44,646 nucleotides of DNA from Micavibrio sp. (GCA_019634145.1 JAHQVU010000086.1:1-44646), one strand, 5' to 3'; numbered from the stretch's first letter, positions 35,136 to 43,607 are shown. A program made the numbers and translations. The notes: generated by a model not told the origin, from the sequence alone.

Positions 35136-35704
35136 TTCACGACCTTAAGCGCATCTTTATCGATGACCTTGCAGTAATAATATCCTTTTAAGATTTGATC
35201 AGGTAGTCGCACATAATATGGGTGCGTGCCGAAACGCTCGAACCCCAGCGCTTCATAGACCTCGATCGCCTTATTCATTGTCTCGCGCACATCCAGATTA
35301 ATGACGGAAAATCCCTCATCCAGTGCGATTTTTTCGGCCTGCTCAATCAGCATCCGCGCCAGACCATAGCCCCGGGCCCAAGGCGTAACAAAATTCGTTG
35401 TAAGCTGCACCACATGCGCTTGCGCCTCGTTGTTAACCGGCGGCTTCCAAAGCTGACACGTACCGCAAATCACGCCATCAAGACGCGCAACAAGTAGTAC
35501 CCGCGCCGGCATAGCAATAACACCTTGCCAATAACGCTCAAGCGTTTCGCGTGCGGGTAAATTAATCCATCCGAAACCACCGCCTCCTTCAATTGCCGCA
35601 TCGGTCGCATCGCATAAATCATTTAAATCAGATGCCGAGAGCGTATCCAACCTCTCAACAGTTGGCACGCCATCCATAGATTTCAGTAAAATTTGGTCAC
35701 TCAT
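35132..35704 (-). CDS. GNAT-family N-acetyltransferase in the his operon
   Basis: The 190-residue protein has a GNAT domain with motif A in TNFVTPWARGYGLARMLIEQAE, where RGYGLA binds acetyl-CoA, and VYEALGFERFG as motif B. It starts one base after the hisH stop and lies between hisH and hisA, so it is part of the his transcript. The substrate is unknown; its place suggests either an accidental passenger or a role on an amino acid or intermediate. Confidence 0.87.
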   Translation of the reverse strand: MSDQILLKSMDGVPTVERLDTLSASDLNDLCDATDAAIEGGGGFGWINLPARETLERYWQGVIAMPARVLLVARLDGVICGTCQLWKPPVNNEAQAHVVQLTTNFVTPWARGYGLARMLIEQAEKIALDEGFSVINLDVRETMNKAIEVYEALGFERFGTHPYYVRLPDQILKGYYYCKVIDKDALKVVN

Positions 35705-35705
35705 C

Positions 35706-36395
35706 TTACGGTCTCCATTTCATAAATCCGGATAATAATTCCAATCCAGCCGATGCGCTTTTTTCAGGGTGAAATTGCACACCAAGTATATTGTCACGCC
35801 CCACAATTGCGGTCACCGACTGCCCGTATTCGCTCATCCCAAGAATGTGATGGTCATACTCACATTGAAACATATAAGAGTGAACAAAGTAATAATGTTT
35901 AGCTTCTCCGTTAGAACTTTCTGCGCTGCGCAGCACAAAGTGCGCATTATCTTGCTCGGGGCTAGCACCCTCATAATGCGCCATCACCACCTCGTTCCAG
36001 CCCATATGCGGAATTTTTAAAGATGGAGTAGTTTGCACAATCGGGATCACTTGCCCAGGTATCCAGTTTAGTCCTGCATACACCCCATGCTCCACGCCCC
36101 TTGTGGCGAGCAATTGCATTCCAACGCAAATCCCTAAAAAAGGTACGCTTTTCTTCAAGACAGCCTCTTCCAAGGGCGCAATCAATCCACTGCGCTCCAG
36201 GTTATCTTTACAATCGCCAAATGCCCCTTGGCCTGGCAGAACAACTCTATCCGCTTTGCGGATATCCTCAGGCCTGTCGGATACGATCACATCACAATCG
36301 ATATGATCCTCATGCGCCTTATATTCGAACGCCTTAGCAACGCTCCGCAAATTTCCAGAACCATAATCAATAATTAAAAGAGTTTCTTTTGCCAT
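35706..36395 (-). CDS. hisH: Imidazole glycerol phosphate synthase glutaminase subunit HisH
   Basis: HisH hydrolyses glutamine and channels ammonia to HisF. The 229-residue class I glutaminase has nucleophile C90 in FLGICVGMQLL and the H209/E211 pair in VQFHPEKS. N-terminal IIDYGSGNLRSV is typical. It is the first gene of the block hisH-GNAT-hisA-hisF-hisE on the minus strand, divergent from hisD with about 60 bases between, which must hold both promoters. Confidence 0.95.
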   Translation of the reverse strand: MAKETLLIIDYGSGNLRSVAKAFEYKAHEDHIDCDVIVSDRPEDIRKADRVVLPGQGAFGDCKDNLERSGLIAPLEEAVLKKSVPFLGICVGMQLLATRGVEHGVYAGLNWIPGQVIPIVQTTPSLKIPHMGWNEVVMAHYEGASPEQDNAHFVLRSAESSNGEAKHYYFVHSYMFQCEYDHHILGMSEYGQSVTAIVGRDNILGVQFHPEKSASAGLELLSGFMKWRP

Positions 36396-36454
36396 AGGCT
36401 CGTTTTCGTTATATATGTGCCTCTTGTCAATCTTAATTGAATAAACGGCACAAA

Positions 36455-37756
36455 ATGAGTATTAATTTCTTTAAATGGGATGAAACCCCCGAAACAGATA
36501 AAGCGCGTGTTATGCGCCGCTCACAGGCGAACATTGATGATGTGATCAAAGTAGTTGAGCCAATTGTTAAAGATGTTCGCGCACGCGGTGATGAGGCGCT
36601 GCGTGAATACGCCCTTAAGTTCGAAAATGCAGATATCACTGAAATTAGAGCCAGCGAAGAAGAATTCGATGCGGCTGAAAAAACTTTGGACGATGATTTA
36701 AAAACCGCGATCAAGCATTGCGCGGATAACGTAAAACGATTCCATGAAGAGCAAATGAACCGCGTGGAAAAGCCATGGATGGTCGAGATTGAACCCGGGG
36801 TTTTTGCAGGTGAACAGGTCAACGCAATTGAATCAGTCGGACTATATGTACCGCGTGGAAAAGGCGCGTTTCCCTCCGCACTATATATGCTGGGGCATCC
36901 TGCCAAAATTGCAGGCGTTAAAAATATCGCCATCGTGTCTCCGCCTACACCCGAAGGGCGCACCGATGATGCAACGCTTTATACAGCACGTTTATGCGGC
37001 GTAGAAAATGTCTATAAATGCGGCGGTGCGCAGGCCATTGCTGCACTAGCATACGGCACGGATACAGTGCCGCAAGTAAAAAAGGTCCTAGGACCAGGCA
37101 GCCCTTATGTTGCTGCTGCAAAGCGCATATGCTCAGTGATCATGGATCCCGGCATGCCCGCCGGCCCTAGCGAAAGTATAGTGCTCGCGGATGCGAGCGC
37201 TGACCCATACAACACCTGTTGGGATATTCTAAACGAAGCCGAACACGGTGAGGATAGCGCAGTGTTACTGGTGACCCACGATGACAAGCTCGCCGATTAT
37301 GTGCTAGAAAATTTACCAAAAATTATTGCAGAGCTTCCCAAACCGCACCGCTCAATTTGTGCTAAGGTCATGAGCGATTATGGTGGTATTATTCTCACAA
37401 AATCCCTGCAGCAATCCATCGATGTTGCTAACGCTTACGCACCAGAGCACTTGCACTTAAAGGTCGACAACGCCGAAGACATTGCACCCCAATTAAAGCA
37501 TGCAGGCGAAATTCTAATCGGTGAATATACACCCTCATCCCTTGGAAACTACGGCATCGGTGTAAACCACGTTCTGCCGACTGGCGGCTGGGCACACACA
37601 TATTCATGCACATCTGTATGGGATTTCCTCAAACGCACATCAATTTCAAAATGCACAAAAAGCGGCTTTGAACTTCTCAAAAATGATGTTGTCAAAATGA
37701 CCACTTACGAAAACTTCCCCGCGCACAGTGAAGTGCTCAAAAAACGTAAAACATGA
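36455..37756 (+). CDS. hisD: Histidinol dehydrogenase HisD
   Basis: HisD oxidises histidinol to histidine in two NAD-dependent steps. The protein has YVPRGKGAFPSALYMLGHPA, the metal and substrate site in GPSESIVLAD and EAEHGEDSA, and the catalytic APEHLHLKV. I start it at the ATG at 36455, six codons into the open frame, because the upstream codon is TTG without a ribosome site; this gives 433 residues, normal for the family. The stop overlaps the greB start by four bases (ATGA). Confidence 0.95.
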   Translation: MSINFFKWDETPETDKARVMRRSQANIDDVIKVVEPIVKDVRARGDEALREYALKFENADITEIRASEEEFDAAEKTLDDDLKTAIKHCADNVKRFHEEQMNRVEKPWMVEIEPGVFAGEQVNAIESVGLYVPRGKGAFPSALYMLGHPAKIAGVKNIAIVSPPTPEGRTDDATLYTARLCGVENVYKCGGAQAIAALAYGTDTVPQVKKVLGPGSPYVAAAKRICSVIMDPGMPAGPSESIVLADASADPYNTCWDILNEAEHGEDSAVLLVTHDDKLADYVLENLPKIIAELPKPHRSICAKVMSDYGGIILTKSLQQSIDVANAYAPEHLHLKVDNAEDIAPQLKHAGEILIGEYTPSSLGNYGIGVNHVLPTGGWAHTYSCTSVWDFLKRTSISKCTKSGFELLKNDVVKMTTYENFPAHSEVLKKRKT

Positions 37757-38265
37757 TCGATCAACTATTCCACATGACGCCTGAAGGCTATCACGCCTTG
37801 GCCGATGAGCAAGACCACCTCATCCATAAAGAACGCCCGAAAATCTGCGAAATCGTATCTTGGGCGGCGGGCAATGGTGACCGCAGCGAAAACGGTGACT
37901 ACATTTATAACAAAAAACGCCTGCGCCAAATTGACGGACGCCTACGCTATCTAAAAAAGCGCCTCGAAAATGCAAAGATCGTTGATCCGGCCTCGCAACA
38001 AGGTTTGAATCGTGTATTTTTCGGCGCAACCGTCACTTACGCGCGCGAGGACGATAGCGAAATCACGGTCAAGCTTGTCGGCGAAGATGAAGCAAATTTT
38101 TCAGAAGGCAAGATCAACTGGCAATCGCCCGTTGGCCGCGCACTTCTCAAGGCCGAAGTCGGCGACATCCGAAAAGTGCGCGTGGATGGTGAAATCGAAG
38201 AGATAGAAGTTTTGAAAATCGAATATATTCTGAAGGGGGAAGCACTCACCCCTTCAAAATTGTAA
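37753..38265 (+). CDS. greB: GreA/GreB-family transcript cleavage factor, GreB type
   Basis: Gre factors rescue backtracked RNA polymerase by stimulating transcript cleavage. The 170-residue protein has an N-terminal coiled coil (to about residue 80) with the acidic tip DRSENGDYIYNKKRLRQID, and a C-terminal FKBP-like domain with INWQSPVGRALLKAEVGD. The longer loop and spacing fit GreB rather than GreA. The ATGA overlap with hisD makes it part of the same operon. Confidence 0.9.
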   Translation: MIDQLFHMTPEGYHALADEQDHLIHKERPKICEIVSWAAGNGDRSENGDYIYNKKRLRQIDGRLRYLKKRLENAKIVDPASQQGLNRVFFGATVTYAREDDSEITVKLVGEDEANFSEGKINWQSPVGRALLKAEVGDIRKVRVDGEIEEIEVLKIEYILKGEALTPSKL

Positions 38266-38429
38266 TGGTCTAAAAGCGCACCTGCACACTCATGCCCATG
38301 ACCACAGCCGCCCAGTATAAATGCAATAATTTATAGCACACCGTACAAGCCGCAAGTTCACTTTGCGCTGCACAAAAAACGAATCATAACCGTATCTTTT
38401 TTCTTGAGACGTTTCACACAGAGCTCAAC

Positions 38430-39020
38430 CTAAAGCGCACCCTTCGTGCTCGGCAACGCATCGCCCGCACGCGGGTCAGTTTCCAATGCCATACGAAGCG
38501 CCTTGGCAAAGGCCTTAAATCCAGCCTCAATGATATGGTGGTTGTTTGTGCCAGCCAGCTGGCTCATATGCAAAGTTATTCCGGCATTACCAGCCAGAGC
38601 ATGGAAGAATTCCTGAAACAACTCGGTATCCATTTCGCCCAACCGGTCAACGGTGAATAGCAAATCCCATCTCAAGAACGAACGGTTGGATAAATCCAGC
38701 GCACAACTCACACGCGCTTCATCCATAACCAGATCAAAATGCCCATAACGGCGAATGCCTTTTTTATCACCCACAGCCTGCTTAATCGCCTGCCCCAGCG
38801 CAATCCCGACATCTTCTGCCGTGTGATGCCCGTCAATGTGCAAATCTCCATCCGCACGGATTGTGATATCAATCAGCGAATGCTTAGAGAGCTGCTCGAG
38901 CATATGGTCAAAAAAGCCAATACCTGTTTTCACATTATATGTGCCGCTGCCATCGAGATTAACACTAACGCTAATCTTAGTCTCATTCGTATCGCGTGAA
39001 ATTTCTGCCGTTCTACCCAT
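38430..39020 (-). CDS. hisB: Imidazoleglycerol-phosphate dehydratase HisB
   Basis: HisB converts imidazole glycerol phosphate to imidazole acetol phosphate. The 196-residue protein is the stand-alone dehydratase with no phosphatase domain. Metal-binding histidines appear in GFFDHMLEQLSKHS, DGHHTAEDVGIALG, and NNHHIIEAGFKAFAK, as expected of the manganese clusters. It lies on the same strand as hisH but is separated from it by hisD-greB pointing the other way. Confidence 0.95.
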   Translation of the reverse strand: MGRTAEISRDTNETKISVSVNLDGSGTYNVKTGIGFFDHMLEQLSKHSLIDITIRADGDLHIDGHHTAEDVGIALGQAIKQAVGDKKGIRRYGHFDLVMDEARVSCALDLSNRSFLRWDLLFTVDRLGEMDTELFQEFFHALAGNAGITLHMSQLAGTNNHHIIEAGFKAFAKALRMALETDPRAGDALPSTKGAL

Positions 39021-39105
39021 GATTTTCTCTCATACCATCTTTATCGTAATTATATTTTAGGATACCCTTATACGGATCTTTGCGTACACAATAGCATAAA
39101 AATAT

Positions 39106-40506
39106 ATGAAAATCCTATCCTCTTATCAACCTTTGGCGCTCACATTATTTGTTGCCACTCTCTTGAGCGCCTGCACACCGATGGTGAAACAGGTCGATTA
39201 TGCGCCAAGCGCTGACATCCCCTATGGCGCACGCCCCCAGCCCGTAAAATTCTCAGGGCTAAAATTGCTCCTGCCCCCCGGCATGAATATCGGCAATTCC
39301 TCGACTGGCAGCTTTTGCATGAGCCCCGGCTACCCCATCAACCGCAACGAAATCAAAAAAGCGATAGATACCAAATTCCTCCGACAAAGCTTCCATGACG
39401 CGATGGAATCCAACGGCTATGACGTCACTGGCTCCCTCAACATCGTCTTCGAACCCGAAGATGAAGAACAACGCGCCGAATACTCCATTGGCGGCAAGCT
39501 TAAAGATGTTCAGCTCGATATGTGCATCTCATCTCCTTCCGCGCTTAATGTCTTCGCCCAGCGCCCAGGTGAAAGCGGCGAAATCTATATCGCAATCGAT
39601 TGGAGCATTTACGACCGCCTTAAACGTCATGTTGTCTATTCCACAAAATCCGAAGGCTACTCAAAACGCGATATCCCCAATCTCGAAGGGCTAAGCGTGC
39701 TCTTTGATGATGCCTTTGAAATGGCCGTACACAATCTGGCCGCTGACGAGCAATTACGCGCCCTCATATTCAATGGTGTAAAACCGAAATTCAGCCCCTT
39801 TGGCCGCGATGCCAGAGGCGAGAAAATCGACCAACGACCGCGCCTCTTCGACTCACAAGAAGAAGTCGCGCTTCCCGCACTCCCTCTCTCCCGCCAACCC
39901 TTTGCCAAGACAGCAGAAGATGGAAAACAAATAGGGGTCATGCTGCAAAAAGGTGGCCACGGATCAGGCTTTTTCATTTCACGCAATGGCCATATCTTAA
40001 CCAACGCTCATGTTGTGGGCGAAGCACGAAAAATGCGCATTGTCACCGCCCACCGCAAAACTGGGATCACTGCCGAAGTCCTACGCGTTGATCGCACCCG
40101 CGACGTCGCCTTGCTAAAGCTTGAGGAAATCCCCGACTGGCTAGATATCACAACCCTGCCCATCCGCCTTGACTGGCCAAAAATCGGCGAGGATATATAC
40201 GCCATTGGCGTGCCTAAAGATTATAAATCCATGCGCACAACAGTGACCAAGGGTATAACCTCCGCCCACCGTAAAGAAATGAAATATGAGGGCGTGCGCC
40301 TCAACTTCTTCCAAGGCGATGTCGAGGTACATCCCGGCTCTTCCGGCGGCCCCGTGCTCGATGAATACGGCAATATTGTCGGGCTCAGCGTACTTGGCCT
40401 CACCCATGGCGGCGAAGATAGCGCCCCTATCGGTATCGGCCTTAACCTCTTTATCCCGATTAAAGAGGCTCTCGACACTCTAGATATCGATTACGGCCAA
40501 TACTAA
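39106..40506 (+). CDS. Lipoprotein with C-terminal trypsin-like serine protease domain
   Basis: The 466-residue protein starts with a lipoprotein signal (LLSAC, lipidated Cys23), so it is probably anchored in the envelope. Residues about 45-260 form a domain I do not recognise by family. Residues about 275-466 are a DegP/S1C-like protease with a complete triad: H302 in LTNAHVV, D333 in RDVALLKL and S413 in PGSSGGPV. There is no PDZ domain. The protease should be active and is not a decayed copy. A role in envelope protein quality control or processing is inference. Confidence 0.8.
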   Translation: MKILSSYQPLALTLFVATLLSACTPMVKQVDYAPSADIPYGARPQPVKFSGLKLLLPPGMNIGNSSTGSFCMSPGYPINRNEIKKAIDTKFLRQSFHDAMESNGYDVTGSLNIVFEPEDEEQRAEYSIGGKLKDVQLDMCISSPSALNVFAQRPGESGEIYIAIDWSIYDRLKRHVVYSTKSEGYSKRDIPNLEGLSVLFDDAFEMAVHNLAADEQLRALIFNGVKPKFSPFGRDARGEKIDQRPRLFDSQEEVALPALPLSRQPFAKTAEDGKQIGVMLQKGGHGSGFFISRNGHILTNAHVVGEARKMRIVTAHRKTGITAEVLRVDRTRDVALLKLEEIPDWLDITTLPIRLDWPKIGEDIYAIGVPKDYKSMRTTVTKGITSAHRKEMKYEGVRLNFFQGDVEVHPGSSGGPVLDEYGNIVGLSVLGLTHGGEDSAPIGIGLNLFIPIKEALDTLDIDYGQY

Positions 40507-40870
40507 AGGCTTAATTTTCTACAAAAACATATACAAAAAGCGTTGTGCGACGCGAATTGTATAATTAATTTCATACAACCGTCGATGTAATAAATACTTG
40601 GTAAAATACAACAATCCGACTTTTCTGCGGGTTTTGCGGCAATGCGACAAAATTTATTTTAATAAAATTTAGATCAAATTTTATCGGCATTTTATATATT
40701 TACATAAAATTAAATTCTATTGAGTATTCTCATAGCGTGTAAGGGAATTATCGGCGTATACACCTGATTCCCTTAATAAAAAATTAAAAACGTTTATGTG
40801 TTCCACAAGAAAGAACCAAAACGAAAAAGAAAACGGGAAAACCCGTGAACAGTGGACAGGGATATAAGCA
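40507..40870. other. AT-rich leader region before the orphan gene at 40871
   Basis: This 364-base gap is AT-rich and has no gene. Two inverted repeats are visible: TAAGGGAAT (40740-40748) with ATTCCCTTA (40767-40775), and the short hairpin ACGGG-AAAA-CCCGT (40833-40846). The last 70 bases are purine-rich (ACAAGAAAGAACCAAAACG) and likely untranslated leader. No certain promoter could be assigned. Confidence 0.5.
40740..40775. repeat. Inverted repeat upstream of the orphan gene at 40871
   Basis: Nine-base perfect arms TAAGGGAAT and ATTCCCTTA are separated by 18 bases, about 95 to 130 bases before the start of the gene. It may be an operator or an RNA hairpin. On the plus strand it is followed by A-rich sequence, not a T-tract. 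Confidence 0.5.
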
Positions 40871-41647
40871 ATGACGCAAGATGCGTTCAAAAGCAAAACA
40901 ACATTTCAGGCGGACTCTACGCTTGAAACGCTAGACGATACACTCGAGCAACAGGGATTAAGCTCTATGTTCGGCAACGTCGCCAATACGCACAAGCTCG
41001 GCGATGCTCTTAGAAAAGATGAACAGGATAATGCCACACAAGTACGCATGGGTGTGGCCGATGGACAAAGTGCCTTCGCCCGTCAATTTGAAAATAGCGC
41101 GAAAGCAGCGCAAAAAAGAAACGAAACAAAAAAGGATTTCGACTTCATGGTGCTACTAGAAAGCATTAGAGCTGATATCGAACGTATGGAAAGAGATCTT
41201 GCAGAACAATATGGCACAGAACAATTCAGAGAAATTATTCTCGCCGATCTTGCTGAGCAGGGTATTATTACAAAAGAAAAACTCGATGAGTTCCAGAAAA
41301 TCGCTGATCCAGCTGAACGCTGTAAAGCAATTGATGACTTCATTACAGAAGGATTAAAGTCAGGTGATATAAAGCGCAATAACCTACAATATCATAAATT
41401 GTATTTAGATTTAATTGATGCAAATGAAATGGAAAATAAATTAATAGAAGAAGCAGCCAACGACATTCTAAAACTTGGCGAAATTCCTGTAAATACGCCA
41501 ACTAACGTGAAAGACTATATCCAGCTCAAGGTAAATGCGGACGATGAAGCTTATAAAAATATATTTAAAGATAAAGAATTAGCAAATAACCAAAATAGTA
41601 ACGAGCACGTGGTGGACGTATATAACTTCACTATGGGCTTATCTTAA
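40871..41647 (+). CDS. Hypothetical coiled-coil-like protein
   Basis: The 258-residue protein is not recognised. It is hydrophilic and mostly helical, with a likely coiled-coil part around residues 75-125 (LLESIRADIERMERDLAEQY) and an acidic, Asn-rich C-terminal region. It has no signal peptide or membrane segment. A ribosome site (ACAGGG) lies upstream of the ATG. The codon and base use in the second half is more AT-rich than in nearby conserved genes. It converges on the exported-protein gene with a four-base gap. Confidence 0.6.
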   Translation: MTQDAFKSKTTFQADSTLETLDDTLEQQGLSSMFGNVANTHKLGDALRKDEQDNATQVRMGVADGQSAFARQFENSAKAAQKRNETKKDFDFMVLLESIRADIERMERDLAEQYGTEQFREIILADLAEQGIITKEKLDEFQKIADPAERCKAIDDFITEGLKSGDIKRNNLQYHKLYLDLIDANEMENKLIEEAANDILKLGEIPVNTPTNVKDYIQLKVNADDEAYKNIFKDKELANNQNSNEHVVDVYNFTMGLS

Positions 41648-41651
41648 TTAT

Positions 41652-42188
41652 TTATAAATCCGGCCTATGAATCAAATCATTGTTTGTTAAATCTTGTGCT
41701 GCCATTTGTAAATTGCGTGCGCTATCAATTACACCTTGTAGAATTGTTTTATCTATTTGCAATTCGTGTAATCTAAATAATTCTTTACCACTATTTTCAT
41801 GCACGTACCTTCTACCACCTACGTGGAAAGAGTACTCTGGCTGACCCGAATCACTAATATATTTATCTACATAACAGTCAGCTTTTACATTAAGATCTTC
41901 CAACACAGACATTAGGACTTTAGGTACATCACCAACCCCTACGCTACGCCCTGGACTCGCAGAAATGCCAACAACGTATGGTGATTGTCGTGAATAATAA
42001 CTAGCTGTCGCCCCAGCAGTAACTTCAACTCCATTGGGATTAACATACAAAGGCATGCATTCTTTAGAATCGTTAGCTGCATCAGCCGCAGTAGAAAAAG
42101 ATAGCGCAGTAAATAAGCTCAAGGCTGCCATAGTATTAACAGCGCCTAGCTTTGAACTCTGAACTGCGTTTTTAAATTGATTTAACAT
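41652..42188 (-). CDS. Exported hypothetical protein
   Basis: The 178-residue protein has a signal peptide with an extended positively charged N region and a core at about residues 17-34 (NTMAALSLFTALSFST), cleaved after ADA. The mature part has two cysteines (KECMPLY and ADCYVDKY) that could form a disulfide, and a YSRQSPYVVG segment. I do not recognise the family. AGGGAGG lies upstream of the ATG, and a hairpin lies before that. A decayed relative with a similar upstream sequence lies at 42452-42830. Confidence 0.65.
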   Translation of the reverse strand: MLNQFKNAVQSSKLGAVNTMAALSLFTALSFSTAADAANDSKECMPLYVNPNGVEVTAGATASYYSRQSPYVVGISASPGRSVGVGDVPKVLMSVLEDLNVKADCYVDKYISDSGQPEYSFHVGGRRYVHENSGKELFRLHELQIDKTILQGVIDSARNLQMAAQDLTNNDLIHRPDL

Positions 42189-42213
42189 GACTTAAATCCT
42201 CCCTATCAAGTCA

Positions 42214-42228
42214 GGCGCTTTTAGCGCC
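42214..42228 (-). promoter_or_regulatory. Hairpin in the 5' leader of the exported-protein gene
   Basis: GGCGCT-TTT-AGCGCC forms a 6-bp GC stem with a 3-base loop, ending 10 bases before the AGGGAGG ribosome site of the gene that starts at 42188. It may control translation or be an RNA stop structure. The decayed paralogue has lost this part. Confidence 0.5.
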
Positions 42229-42240
42229 GTGGTTAAAAAA

Positions 42241-42320
42241 ACACCCTTGATAAAACCCCGTATATAACTTTTATTTATTTGATTGATTGCATCACAATTA
42301 TTATATTATGAAAAATCAAT
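42241..42320 (-). repeat. Upstream repeat copy 1
   Basis: An 80-base stretch before the exported-protein gene that recurs at 42852-42932 with few changes. Shared blocks, as read on the plus strand, include ACACCCTTGATAAA, ATATAACTTTTATTT, TTTGATTGATTGCAT and AAATCAAT. It probably contains the promoter. ATTGATT and AATCAAT form a 7-base inverted repeat 25 bases apart in both copies. Confidence 0.75.
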
Positions 42321-42451
42321 TTGTTATTTATAGCCCTAAAGTAATATGTCCAGAGCACCCTGTCCAGAAGAAAAAATTATGTAATATTATTATGAAAGAA
42401 CGCTATCAGTTATGACATAATTGTGCGAATACTACATCTATCGCCTCAATC

Positions 42452-42830
42452 TTATGGGGCAAATTGCATATTATAAAAATGAACAGCCGCAGCCGCTCTT
42501 TCAACAGCCTTAACAAGTTTAGGGTATTTTTCAAAGGCAAGAATAGATCCGAGAGCATGAACAGAGCTCACTGTTTCTGGCTTTTCAGATGGCATGTAAG
42601 CCAATTCAATGAAAGCCATTGAAGTTGAGCCGAGCTTTTTGTAGCTATTGTATTAAAATGAAGAAAGTGATTATAAGGTTTGCAATTCTCGGCTGTAGGT
42701 TTGAAATGAGAACTTGGTACTTTCTGCTCTACATTAGCAGCCAAAGGCATTGTCTAAATTCTACAGAAGCCACTGCTGTTCCCAGCACAACTTTAGAATT
42801 CTCGAACGTTTCTTTAAGTTAGGTCAACAT
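42452..42830 (-). pseudogene. Decayed exported protein, paralogue of the gene at 41652
   Basis: Downstream of the second repeat copy the minus strand starts MLT, hits a stop, then continues LKETFENSKVVLGTAVASV, which resembles the signal region MLNQFKNAVQSSKLGAVNT of the intact gene. A frame change leads to MPLAANVEQKVPSSHFKPTA, like a signal peptidase site and mature start. A further frame change gives YKKLGSTSMAFIELAYMPSE and ends FYNMQFAP. One stop and at least two frameshifts make it a pseudogene. Its ribosome site has also been lost compared with the intact copy. Confidence 0.65.
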
Positions 42831-42851
42831 GGCTTAAAGCCCTGAGTAAAC

Positions 42852-42932
42852 ACACCCTTGATAAACCCCTCTATATAACTTTTATTTTTTTTGATTGATT
42901 GCATTATAATTAAAATATTATGAGAAATCAAT
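42852..42932 (-). repeat. Upstream repeat copy 2
   Basis: An 81-base stretch closely matching 42241-42320, here in front of the decayed paralogue and 30 bases downstream of the ArsR-type gene. The two copies show that the whole upstream region plus gene was duplicated. Confidence 0.75.
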
Positions 42933-42962
42933 AAATTTCAATTACAAATTTATATACGCCGT

Positions 42963-43262
42963 TTACGTGATCTTCCAGTTTAGCTTGGATAGGCATGCCA
43001 AAACGTCGGCAACACTGGGGTTTTTAATAGAGTAATAAATGGTCTGTGCATCGCGGCGGGTTTTGACGATATTATCTCTGCGCAATCTTGCGAGGTGCTG
43101 CGACAGGGCAGACTGACTGAGATTGACCAGAGCCTCTAAATCACCCACGCACTTTTCGCCTTCGCACAATGCACAAATAATCAATAAACGTTTTTCATTC
43201 GAAAGGGCCTTCAACAAAGATGAAGACTCTTTAACATTTTCTTTGATTCGCTCGATATCCAT
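42963..43262 (-). CDS. ArsR-family transcriptional regulator
   Basis: The 99-residue winged-helix protein has the ArsR/SmtB layout: KALSNEKRLLIICALCEGEKCVGDLE, then the recognition helix in SQSALSQHLARLRRDN and the wing in RRDAQTIYYSI. Cysteines in CALCEGEKC could sense thiols or metals, but the exact ligand set is not clear. It is the promoter-proximal gene before the repeat-linked exported proteins on the same strand, so control of those genes is possible. Upstream are two copies of TAACATATAA. Confidence 0.88.
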   Translation of the reverse strand: MDIERIKENVKESSSLLKALSNEKRLLIICALCEGEKCVGDLEALVNLSQSALSQHLARLRRDNIVKTRRDAQTIYYSIKNPSVADVLACLSKLNWKIT

Positions 43263-43607
43263 CGTTTGCGGCTTACTCTACCAATTAAAACTTAACATAT
43301 AATGTCGCAAAACCATACACAAGCATAGCACAAGCCCACATTCGGGAAAATATAACATATAAATTGTCTAAAATTCAATTTAATTTTAATAATGATCCGA
43401 GCTTTTTATACAAAAAAGTTTAAACAGCTCGCCACTGAGACCATAAATTACATTTATTCCTAAAAAAATCATCATCCACACACCTATCCCTTAGCTGTAG
43501 AGCAAATTATTCATTATGAAAAAAATTAAAAATTATTATTATAATAATCTTGGCAAGGAACAAAATGATGTTTAACTTATATTAAAACACGGAAAAGATT
43601 GATTTAT
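43263..43607. other. AT-rich intergenic region between arsR and gmk
   Basis: This 345-base gap has no gene that I can support. It holds two identical 10-base repeats TAACATATAA at 43293-43302 and 43353-43362, exactly 60 bases apart, likely in the arsR promoter region. Near gmk are an AATTATTATTATAATAAT near-palindrome and a weak purine-rich ribosome site (GGAAAAG). Confidence 0.5.
43293..43362. promoter_or_regulatory. Paired direct repeats upstream of arsR
   Basis: TAACATATAA occurs at 43293-43302 and again at 43353-43362. Each is followed within two to four bases by TGTC. The spacing of 60 bases is close to six helical turns, which would suit a dimer pair looping DNA. They could be the ArsR binding site or chance in AT-rich DNA. 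Confidence 0.3.

Noticed and set aside
38266-38429. A His-rich short frame (KAHLHTHAHDHSRPV) after greB
   Set aside because: It has no start codon or ribosome site and lies in another frame just after the greB stop; it is probably chance.
42568-42750. An intact 60-residue gene
   Set aside because: It is one frame of the decayed exported-protein copy, joined at both ends to other frames of the same pseudogene.
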